From: Paraburkholderia haematera | GTDB lineage: Bacteria > Pseudomonadota > Gammaproteobacteria > Burkholderiales > Burkholderiaceae | Length of the DNA: 64,000 bases | Assembly: GCF_905220975.1 (NCBI RefSeq) | Contig: NZ_CAJNBK010000019.1 | Span: forward strand, 1 to 64,000 | Direction: 5' to 3' | In this document: piece after piece, positions 15,980 to 22,611 of the stretch | Numbering within the stretch: the stretch's first letter is position 1 | Layout: each line of letters begins with the position of its first letter | The notes under the pieces: model-generated | The model's input: only the letters and a program-made list of their open reading frames with translations | What the model was told of the DNA's origin: nothing | Database searches by the model: none | Position numbers and translations under genes: made by a program

Positions 15980-17446
15980 TTACGCGCCGCTGCCCGCCAG
16001 CGCCGCTGCGCGGCTGAACGCCGTCGCAATGCTCGCCAGGATGTCGTCGCGCAACCTGGCGTCAGCCGTTCCCAGCGCGTACGACGGATGCCATGCCGGC
16101 ACGATCAGGCGTCCCTCGTGGGCAATGGTTTGACCGAGGTATTCGGACAGATTGACGTGCGCGCCGGTCAGCGCTTTCAGCGCGGTTGCGCCGAGTGTGA
16201 CGACCACGCGTGGCGCGACCTGCGTCAGTTCTTTTTCAAGCCAATACTGGCAAGCCTCGACTTCGCGCCGCGCAGGCGTGCGATGGACGCGCTGCCGGTC
16301 GAGCGTTTCCCATTTGTAATGCTTGACGGCATAAGTCAGATACAGCGCCTTCCTCTCCAGTCCGGCGCGCGCAAGCACGGCGTCCAGCAGTTGACCCGCC
16401 GGGCCGGTGAAGGGCTCGCCGTGCTGGTTCTCGTACTCGCCGGGCTGTTCGCCGACCACCATGATCGCCGCCGCTGCGGGCCCGGCGCCCGCAACCGCCT
16501 GCTTCGCGTTGCGCCATAACGCGCAGCGCCGGCAGGTGGAGAGCGGGCCAGTGGGCTCCAGCAAAGGCGGTGCCATCGCCGAATACTCGACCGGCGGCGC
16601 GCGGGGAACGGTGACGGCGGCGCTCTGCGCGCCGAGACGGCTGCGCTCGCGCGCGAGGCGTGCGGGCAGCGGCGGACCTGCTGGCGGCGTTCTCCAGTAG
16701 CGCAGCGGCACGGGCGACGGCTGGGCGTTGACGGCGCTGGCATAGTACGCGAGCCAGAGGGCCTCCGTGGGTGTGCTGGTGATGGCTTCACCGGTCATGG
16801 TGTTTGCCGGTAACGCGCGCTCGGCTGGTTCGTGTTCCTCCGCTGCCGGCCATTCGGTGCGCAGCAACATGCCGTTCCAGAACACTGCGCCGTACGGCGT
16901 GGCCAGCATCCATGTGGAATCGCCCATGCGAGTTGCGAACCGCGCGGCGGCGCGCTCCAGCAAGTCATGATGCGGCTCGTACCAGCCGACGAATTCGGGT
17001 GGCCCCATCGACGGATCACGCCGTCTGAACAAGGTGAGTGTCAGCAGGTCCTCGGTTTCGTGTTCGATCGCCTGGATGCGTTGATCGAGCCGCGCGCCGT
17101 CGGGGTCGTTCAGATCGAGGACGTGGCGTTCGCCGTGGGTCCAGCGCCATAGGACGCGGTATAGCAGCGCCCAGCGGTCTGATGCGCGGAAGCATGCGGC
17201 TGTTTTCAGCCAGGAGAGCAGTTCGCGGGGAATGGCGGGCGCGGTGAGGGCAGGGGCGGCGGCGATTCCTGTGTGAGAGGCACCTGCGGTAGCGAACGCG
17301 GACTCAGTAGCCGGCATGCCTGGCGCCGCAGTTTCACCTTCAGACTCAACCCACTCGATTTGCGATGGCTCGACACCTTGCCGCAGCAGCGCCCGCGAGG
17401 CGCGCCGCCATGCGGCGAAAGACAGTTCGATCGGAATACGTTTCAT
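15980..17446 (-). CDS. UdgX-type uracil-DNA binding/glycosylase with N-terminal DUF4130
   Basis: A predicted DNA repair protein of 488 aa. The N-terminal half matches DUF4130 (start P-I-E-L-S-F-A-A-W-R-R-A-S-R; W-H-like and P-H-H-D-L-L-E-R-A segments). The C-terminal half is a family-4-like uracil-DNA glycosylase: an Fe-S cysteine pair C-R-R-C, G-E-Q-P-G active-site motif, and the UdgX-specific insert R-V-H-R-T-P. In mycobacterial UdgX the His of that insert forms a covalent bond with uracil. H-P-S-Y-A-L closes the domain. A consensus LexA box lies 54 bases upstream. The radical-SAM partner often linked to this family is not adjacent. Confidence 0.85.
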   Translation of the reverse strand: MKRIPIELSFAAWRRASRALLRQGVEPSQIEWVESEGETAAPGMPATESAFATAGASHTGIAAAPALTAPAIPRELLSWLKTAACFRASDRWALLYRVLWRWTHGERHVLDLNDPDGARLDQRIQAIEHETEDLLTLTLFRRRDPSMGPPEFVGWYEPHHDLLERAAARFATRMGDSTWMLATPYGAVFWNGMLLRTEWPAAEEHEPAERALPANTMTGEAITSTPTEALWLAYYASAVNAQPSPVPLRYWRTPPAGPPLPARLARERSRLGAQSAAVTVPRAPPVEYSAMAPPLLEPTGPLSTCRRCALWRNAKQAVAGAGPAAAAIMVVGEQPGEYENQHGEPFTGPAGQLLDAVLARAGLERKALYLTYAVKHYKWETLDRQRVHRTPARREVEACQYWLEKELTQVAPRVVVTLGATALKALTGAHVNLSEYLGQTIAHEGRLIVPAWHPSYALGTADARLRDDILASIATAFSRAAALAGSGA

Positions 17447-17499
17447 GCTGACACGCCGTGGATGCGCGCAGCGTCATGCGCGTACCCATGCGGCCCAAA

Positions 17500-17519
17500 T
17501 ACTGTATGGATATACAGTA
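17500..17519. promoter_or_regulatory. LexA (SOS) box of the udgX gene
   Basis: TACTGTATGGATATACAGTA matches the proteobacterial SOS consensus TACTG-N10-CAGTA with both half sites perfect. It is placed 54-73 bases upstream of the udgX start and nothing on the other strand is positioned to use it. The match is directly seen; DNA-damage induction is inferred. Confidence 0.85.
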
Positions 17520-17728
17520 TCCGCCAAAACGCCCGCCTGGATCAAGTCCGCCGCTACTGCAGGGAAACTGGCTGAGTGAGACTCGGGCACATTCCGTGAG
17601 ATCGGAATTGCGGAATTCAGCAGACTTCCCGGGCTCGAGGGCTCAAGGGCTCGAAGGGCAAAAAGTCGACCCGAATCGGACGTTGAACATACCGAAATCT
17701 CGGCCACCCATCTCGCAACGCCACCACG

Positions 17729-18658
17729 CTACTGGGCCCCTTTGAGAGGGGGCGCGCAGCTGTTGTTCGACTGGCGGCCATTGCCCGGGCAAGCGGCTTC
17801 GGCGATGCACGAAGGCATCCACTTCGTCTGACAATCGTGGCCTTCGCCGATGAACTCGAGCATCGGTGTTTGGGTGACCAGGCGCGCTAACTTATCCGCG
17901 AATCCGCACCTCGCGGCAATGGCCTCCAATGGGCCAGCGAACAGCGCATTGAACTCGAGGCAGGGCGCGTTAGGGGCGCAATTGCTGCGGACGTTTCCTT
18001 CACTGAGATACAGTCCGTAACTCGAAAGGGGAAGGTTCGTTTTTCCCGTCGAATTAGTGAGGTTGACTGAGCAAGCGAAGATTATTTCTTGGGCGACATC
18101 TCTGGGAGGTGTCCCGATCATGCATGCATATTCTTTATCGGTCAGGATCATCCCCTGGTCGACGCCCAGGAGCTGGGCGATCCTGTCCGCGTTGTTCCTC
18201 CCCAATGGCTGGTTGATCTGATACGGCAGTCGGTACTGAGGCGGCGCCAGGTTCGCCCATCTCGGGTTCGTCTGACAAGAGGACGGCCATGAAGCGTCCT
18301 TGTTTTGACTACCTCCACTCGTGACGGCCTGCGCGGCAAAGTATTGCGCCATTTCACTGTAAGGGCAGCTGTAGGAATTCTTGACAGCAGTAAAAAGGCA
18401 GTCGTAGACCTCTTGAGGGAGCGGCACCCTGTAGGCGGGCATGTAGGCAGCAATTTCGGGATTTGCAAAGTACAGGAGCAGGAAGTTGACGAGGTAGATC
18501 GGGGGCGCCAGAGGGACGCCGAACGGTGCCACAAAGGGATTTGGCGCGCCGGAAGCCGCTTGCGGGCCGGCTCCACGCTCTTGAGCGTCGAGACAGCCCG
18601 TCCACAGAACGACCAGGAAAACGAGCGTTATCTCGAGAAATTTCTTGAACCGTTTCAT
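17729..18658 (-). CDS. Cys-rich exported hypothetical protein
   Basis: A 309-aa protein beginning MKRFKKFLEITLVFLVVLW, a signal peptide or lipoprotein signal ending near T-G-C-L; the lipobox is imperfect because Trp occupies the -3 position. The mature part has more than ten Cys, suggesting disulfides in the periplasm or envelope. GAGGG nine bases upstream favours the ATG at 18658 over one three codons earlier. Base composition is lower in GC than neighbours and I recognise no family, so recent acquisition is likely. The flanking region carries a possible transposase fragment. Confidence 0.65.
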   Translation of the reverse strand: MKRFKKFLEITLVFLVVLWTGCLDAQERGAGPQAASGAPNPFVAPFGVPLAPPIYLVNFLLLYFANPEIAAYMPAYRVPLPQEVYDCLFTAVKNSYSCPYSEMAQYFAAQAVTSGGSQNKDASWPSSCQTNPRWANLAPPQYRLPYQINQPLGRNNADRIAQLLGVDQGMILTDKEYACMIGTPPRDVAQEIIFACSVNLTNSTGKTNLPLSSYGLYLSEGNVRSNCAPNAPCLEFNALFAGPLEAIAARCGFADKLARLVTQTPMLEFIGEGHDCQTKWMPSCIAEAACPGNGRQSNNSCAPPLKGAQ

Positions 18659-19284
18659 GGATCCCATCCCTCAGTCGCGTTAGCCTGGCGGCAGCACCTA
18701 TGCGAACCTGAGGCTGCGGCTCCGCCGCGTGGATGCACTTCGATCCCCGCATTCGGTGCCCGGATGAGCGTCAACAACTCCGCACATCCACCGGCCAGCG
18801 CGCAAGAAGCAGATTGTGTCCCCGAAATCTATTCGCCTGTTCTGATTCAGATGTGATGCACTGCGTGATGCAGCAATGGAGCGAGCTGTAATTGTCTCCG
18901 GCACATCCTATGGAGCGCGTAGTCGCGGCGCCGGCGGAGCCAGTTCGAGTGAGGCATTTTGTGCAAGCGCGGCCGCGGCAGACATGATCATGCGTTGCAT
19001 ACGACTATACATCCGATCCGAAAGACTTTACCGGCTTGCTGCGCCTCGACGGTGAGTGGTGCGGCAAGAAGTACCCGACGGTAATCAGGAAACTCCCTGC
19101 GCGGCAGATGAGCCAATCCTCTTATCCGGACAGTTCAACTAATTGGCGTCTCAAATCAGACGAATTCGTTTCGGGCGTTGCCTGCGGGTACTCAATTTTT
19201 GAACAAATCGTTGATCAGCCTGGATATCTGGTTTCAACAATTCAATTCCCACACCGGTTCCTGGACGGCGCCACTGCGCTAAAA
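18659..19284. other. 625-base region without an intact gene
   Basis: Lower in GC and richer in A/T runs than its surroundings. It includes an open frame with apparent protein-like sequence, tentatively a transposase fragment (18985-19140). Nothing else is identified. It lies between the Cys-rich orphan gene and the MobA-like gene and is probably a scar of past insertion and deletion. Confidence 0.4.
18985..19140 (+). pseudogene. Possible IS256-type transposase fragment
   Basis: The frame reads A-Y-D-Y-T-S-D-P-K-D-F, then L-D-G-E-W-C-G-K-K-Y-P-T-V-I-R-K. The block W-G-K-K-Y-P-x-(I/V)-x-x-(S/T)-W, preceded by an alpha-helical stretch, is a familiar part of IS256-family (Mutator-like) transposases; here one residue is inserted after Trp and the downstream Y-T-T-N-A-I-E-S motif is missing. 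The match is short and from memory, so the call is tentative. No terminal repeats were found. Confidence 0.25.
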
Positions 19285-19872
19285 CTAAACATTGCGCAAA
19301 TCTTCCGGCGTATCCACGTCGCGCAGAATCCCGGGGTCGTCGACGTTCAACCGCATCACCCGCTGTGAGGTCAGCAGCGCGCGTGCACCGGTGTCGCCGT
19401 CGAGTGTCATCAGTGCGTCCCGATGTTCGACGCCGAAGCCGACCGGATGGCCGCGCTGTCCCTGATAGAACGGCGCGACGATCGAAGCGCCGCCGTCGAG
19501 CCCACGCGCCACCGCTTCGATCGTGGTGGTGGCGATGCGCGGCATGTCGGCGAGCGCGACGATCCAGCCTTCGGCGTCGCCACAGGCTTCGATGCCGGCG
19601 GCGAGGCTCGCGCCCATGCCTCGATTGGCGTTGGCGGCGAACACCACGTCACAGCCGGCATCGTTCAGAAGGCGCGCGAGGGCGTCCGAGCCCGGCCGCA
19701 CCACGGCCAGCACACGCGTGACGACATGCAGCAGCCGGTGCGCGGCTTCGTGTGCGACCGGCGTGCCGTCGGGCATGTGCGCGAGCAGTTTGTTGTGCAG
19801 GCCGTCCGGGTCGAAGCGTGAGCCGAAGCCGGCAGCGAGCAACACGCCAGTGGCGAGCGAGGCGTAGGCCAT
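19285..19872 (-). CDS. MobA/MocA-like molybdenum-cofactor nucleotidyltransferase
   Basis: A cytosolic protein of 195 aa with the NTP-transferase signature L-L-A-A-G-F-G-S-R-F-D near the start, followed by the substrate loop and a metal-binding A-L-A-D-M-P. The family transfers CMP or GMP to molybdopterin for maturation of molybdenum enzymes. This fits the remnant of a molybdenum hydroxylase gene 0.8 kb away (20678-20836): it was probably the accessory gene of a now lost aldehyde/xanthine dehydrogenase cluster. The longer upstream frame is rejected because residues before MAYASLATGVL are not conserved-looking. Confidence 0.82.
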   Translation of the reverse strand: MAYASLATGVLLAAGFGSRFDPDGLHNKLLAHMPDGTPVAHEAAHRLLHVVTRVLAVVRPGSDALARLLNDAGCDVVFAANANRGMGASLAAGIEACGDAEGWIVALADMPRIATTTIEAVARGLDGGASIVAPFYQGQRGHPVGFGVEHRDALMTLDGDTGARALLTSQRVMRLNVDDPGILRDVDTPEDLRNV

Positions 19873-20022
19873 GGACGGGCACCGGTAGAAAGGATGAGCC
19901 CGATTGTGCGATGCAACGCACCGGCAGGCAAGCACCAATGCATACGCCGACGGGCGCCACCATGCGCGGCAGTGCCCGTACAATGAGCCGCTTACCTCAC
20001 ATCAAAGCGAATCTTCATCGCC

Positions 20023-20592
20023 ATGAAGCGTCTCGACGACAATGCCGCGCTGATCCTGATCGACCTGCAAAAGGGCATGCAGTTTCCGAAGCTCGGCCGC
20101 CGCAACAATCCCGACGCCGAGCGCCATCTCGCGGCCTTGCTCGCCCATTGGCGCGCCACCGCGCGTCCTGTCGTGCACGTGCGCCACATTTCCCGTGAGC
20201 CGGACTCGGTATTCTGGCCGGGGCAGAACGGCGTCGAGTTTCAGACGGCGTTCGAGCCGAACGGCAACGAGCATGTCGTCGAAAAGAACGTGCCGGATGC
20301 GTTTATCGCGAGCGGGCTCGAACGCTGGTTGCGCGCGCGGCAGATCGCTCAGGTTGTGATCGCGGGCGTGATCACGAACAACTCGGTCGAAGCCACCGCG
20401 CGTACGGCCGGCAACCTCGGCTTCACCGCGCTGGTGGCGAGCGACGCAGCCTTTACCTTCGACATGCGCGATCTGAACGGCCGCTTGTGGGCGGCCGAGG
20501 ATATTCACGCGCTGTCGCTCGCAAACCTCGCGATGGATTATGCGCAGATCGCGACCACCGCCGAGATCGTCGGCCGCGCGTTACGCACTTAG
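20023..20592 (+). CDS. Isochorismatase-family hydrolase with Ser at the nucleophile position
   Basis: A 189-aa Rossmann-like hydrolase. A-L-I-L-I-D-L-Q-K-G-M carries the catalytic Asp, and V-E-K-N-V-P-D-A-F the catalytic Lys. The third position of the triad, normally Cys in T-x-x-C-V, reads T-N-N-S-V-E-A-T-A-R, so Cys is replaced by Ser. The substrate is therefore uncertain; the related PhzD also lacks the Cys. Its stop overlaps the end of a truncated ORF on the other strand, showing that a deletion junction lies right at its 3' end. Confidence 0.85.
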   Translation: MKRLDDNAALILIDLQKGMQFPKLGRRNNPDAERHLAALLAHWRATARPVVHVRHISREPDSVFWPGQNGVEFQTAFEPNGNEHVVEKNVPDAFIASGLERWLRARQIAQVVIAGVITNNSVEATARTAGNLGFTALVASDAAFTFDMRDLNGRLWAAEDIHALSLANLAMDYAQIATTAEIVGRALRT

Positions 20593-20681
20593 CGCGGCCG
20601 CAGCGCTTCGGTCCACGCACGCAGCGCAGCCGCATCGTGCGCGTGGCGGTTCTCATCCACACGCCACACCCCCCCCTTCAC
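20589..20681 (-). pseudogene. Truncated first gene after the molybdenum hydroxylase (30-aa stub)
   Basis: A GTG overlapping the hydroxylase stop (GTGA coupling) opens a frame ending R-A-W-T-E-A-L-R-P-R before running into the isochorismatase stop on the other strand. Position and coupling suggest the 5' end of a former operon gene, possibly an XdhC-type accessory factor, cut off by a deletion. Identity is a guess from position only. Confidence 0.35.
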
Positions 20682-20836
20682 GCCTGCCTCACCCCCATTA
20701 CCTTATCAAGCGTCACCGGCAGATCGCGCACGCGCACGCCGGTCGCGTGATACACCGCATTCGCGATCGCCGCCGGCACGCCGGTGATGCCGATCTCGCC
20801 GATGCCGCGCACGCCGAGCGAGTTGATGTACGGATC
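20678..20836 (-). pseudogene. C-terminal remnant of a molybdopterin-binding aldehyde/xanthine dehydrogenase subunit
   Basis: The frame ending at 20678 reads G-V-R-G-I-G-E-I-G-I-T-G-V-P-A-A-I-A-N-A, then Y-H-A-T-G-V-R-V-R-D-L-P-V-T, the highly conserved C-terminus of the large subunit (XdhA/PaoC type), where the Glu of G-x-G-E is the catalytic base. Only about 50 of roughly 730 residues remain; upstream sequence is unrelated. The MobA-like gene nearby supports former presence of the whole cluster. Confidence 0.75.
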
Positions 20837-21048
20837 AGGTTGTCGACGCGATGCAACGGGATTCACTGTGACCCGGCAGCGAGTCACGATGAACCGGCTC
20901 GAATCGTTGAAAGCGCAACCAGACATGCAGCGGCGCGTGTCAACTATGGACGTTGCGCTTAAGGAGCAGGAAAGTAAATACGCGGAGGGGCCTTCTTTCT
21001 GGGTGCAAAAAGAAAGACTGTTTTGCGTGAAATCAGGAGTCCGCTTAA
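20837..21048. other. Junction region between the dehydrogenase remnant and piuC
   Basis: No gene is seen. It includes a TTCTTTCT...AGAAAGA inverted repeat near 20993-21017, resembling the hairpin of the larger intergenic repeat at 7822-8446, and is the probable site of the deletion that removed the dehydrogenase genes. Confidence 0.3.
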
Positions 21049-21732
21049 TCAGGCGTCAGCCCAGCGGCGCAGCAGATTGTGATAAATACCGGTGAGACTG
21101 ACCACAGTTGCGTCGTTCGAACCTTTTTCGGCGGCGAGGCGCTGTACGTCGTTGTCGAGTTGAAACAGCATCGCGCGTTCGCCGTCGTCGCGCACCATGC
21201 TCTGAATCCAGAAGAAGGATGCGACCCGCACGCCACGCGTCACCGGCTTGACGTGATGCAGGCTCGAAGCGGGGTAGAGCACCATGTCGCCGGCCGGCAA
21301 TTTCGAGCAATGCATGCCGTAGGTGTCTTCGATGCAGAGTTCGCCGCCGTCGTAGGTGTCCGGCTCGGCGAGAAACAGCGTGGCTGACAGATCGCTGCGG
21401 ATGCGGAAGTCGGTGCCGCGCAAGTGGCGGATCGCGTTGTCCACGTGCGTGCCGAAACCGTCGCCACCTGCATAGCGATTAAAGAGCGGCGGAAAGACTT
21501 TCAAGGGCAACGCGGCCGAAAAGAAACGTGGATTGCGCCCGAGCGCGTCCTGAATCGCATCGCCCATCGCGCGCGCGGCGGGGGAGCCTTCGGGCAATTG
21601 CTGGTTGCGCTTGGCTTGCGCCGACTGTTCGCCGGAGGTCGCATTGCCGTCGGTCCATTGGGCCGCGTCGAGGACTTCGCGGCATTGCGCGACCTGCTGC
21701 TTGCTCAGTACGCCTTGCAGATGCAGCATCAT
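21049..21732 (-). CDS. piuC: PiuC/YbiX-type Fe(II)/2-oxoglutarate-dependent dioxygenase
   Basis: A cytosolic 227-aa PKHD-type hydroxylase. The double-stranded beta-helix shows the iron triad H-V-D (in F-G-T-H-V-D-N-A-I-R-H) and the distal His of L-H-H-V-K-P-V, followed by the 2-oxoglutarate Arg in R-G-V-R-V. In Pseudomonas and E. coli relatives it is Fur-regulated and accompanies the catecholate receptor. It overlaps the SEL1 gene (ATGA) and is the third gene of the fiu operon. Its exact substrate is not known. Confidence 0.9.
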   Translation of the reverse strand: MMLHLQGVLSKQQVAQCREVLDAAQWTDGNATSGEQSAQAKRNQQLPEGSPAARAMGDAIQDALGRNPRFFSAALPLKVFPPLFNRYAGGDGFGTHVDNAIRHLRGTDFRIRSDLSATLFLAEPDTYDGGELCIEDTYGMHCSKLPAGDMVLYPASSLHHVKPVTRGVRVASFFWIQSMVRDDGERAMLFQLDNDVQRLAAEKGSNDATVVSLTGIYHNLLRRWADA

Positions 21733-22601
21733 GCGCGTACCGCCTGCGCCGGGGGCATCATCGCGTTCGGAACAGCGCTTGCATCCGCGCTTGCAGTCGC
21801 GCTTATATCCGCGCTTATATCCGCGTGAATTTTCGCGCTTACGTTCTTGCGTACTTGCACACGGATGTCTGCGTTTATCTCTTCAGCCAGCGCACGGAAT
21901 GCGCTAACCGGCGAGGCGGCAAGCCACGCCTGCATCTTCGCGATGAACGCCGCCGTCGCCGTGTGTGGCACACGCCGTAACCATGCCAGCGCGGCGTCGA
22001 TCTCGCCGCGCCCGGCCAGTAGCCGCGCATAGTTGAACTGGCCGCGAAAGTCGCCGCCCACTGCCGCGCGCCGGTAATAGTCGAGCGCGATGGCTGCGTC
22101 GGCATCGACTTCCCAGCCGTCCTCGTAAAAGCTGCCGATAAAATTGAGCGACTTCACGTGACCCAATTCGGCGGCGCGCCGGAACCACAGCAACGCCTGC
22201 GCACGATCGCATTCCACGCCATGGCCAAGCGCCAGCGCCGACGCATAGTTGTACATGCCCCAGTCGAGTCCCGCTTGCGCTGCGAGCCGGTACCAGTAGG
22301 CCGCCACCGGCGCGCACGCGGTGGTTCCCCAGCCGTGTTCGTAGCATCGGCCCAGCATGTTCATCGCCATCGGATGATCCCGCCGCGCCGCGTGCCTGAA
22401 CCACGTCAACGCTTCTTCGGCATTACGCTCCACGCCGTGACCGTCGAGCAGATACTGGCCGTACACCGCCTGCGCTTCGACGATGCCGTTATGTGCCGCT
22501 GCCGCCACCCACGCGGCGGCTTTGGCGGGCGGACCGGAGAGAATCGCTGCGAGTTCGTCATGCGATACGCTCGCCAGCGCCTTCAGCGTTATCTGTTCCA
22601 T
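21729..22601 (-). CDS. SEL1-repeat (TPR-like) protein of the fiu operon
   Basis: A 290-aa alpha-solenoid protein with about five SEL1-like repeats (A-x-x-x-Y-G-x-x-L-x-x-G-x-G-V-x-x-x-x-x-x-A pattern) across residues 40-210. No signal peptide. The C-terminal tail beyond residue 235 is a degenerate repeat of A-D-I-S and A-S-A-D units encoded by 12-bp tandem DNA repeats (about 21765-21850) and is probably unstructured. It sits between the receptor and piuC, a common order in this family, and presumably serves iron uptake, but its role is unknown. Confidence 0.78.
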   Translation of the reverse strand: MEQITLKALASVSHDELAAILSGPPAKAAAWVAAAAHNGIVEAQAVYGQYLLDGHGVERNAEEALTWFRHAARRDHPMAMNMLGRCYEHGWGTTACAPVAAYWYRLAAQAGLDWGMYNYASALALGHGVECDRAQALLWFRRAAELGHVKSLNFIGSFYEDGWEVDADAAIALDYYRRAAVGGDFRGQFNYARLLAGRGEIDAALAWLRRVPHTATAAFIAKMQAWLAASPVSAFRALAEEINADIRVQVRKNVSAKIHADISADISATASADASAVPNAMMPPAQAVRA

Positions 22602-22611
22602 CCTGCAGTGC

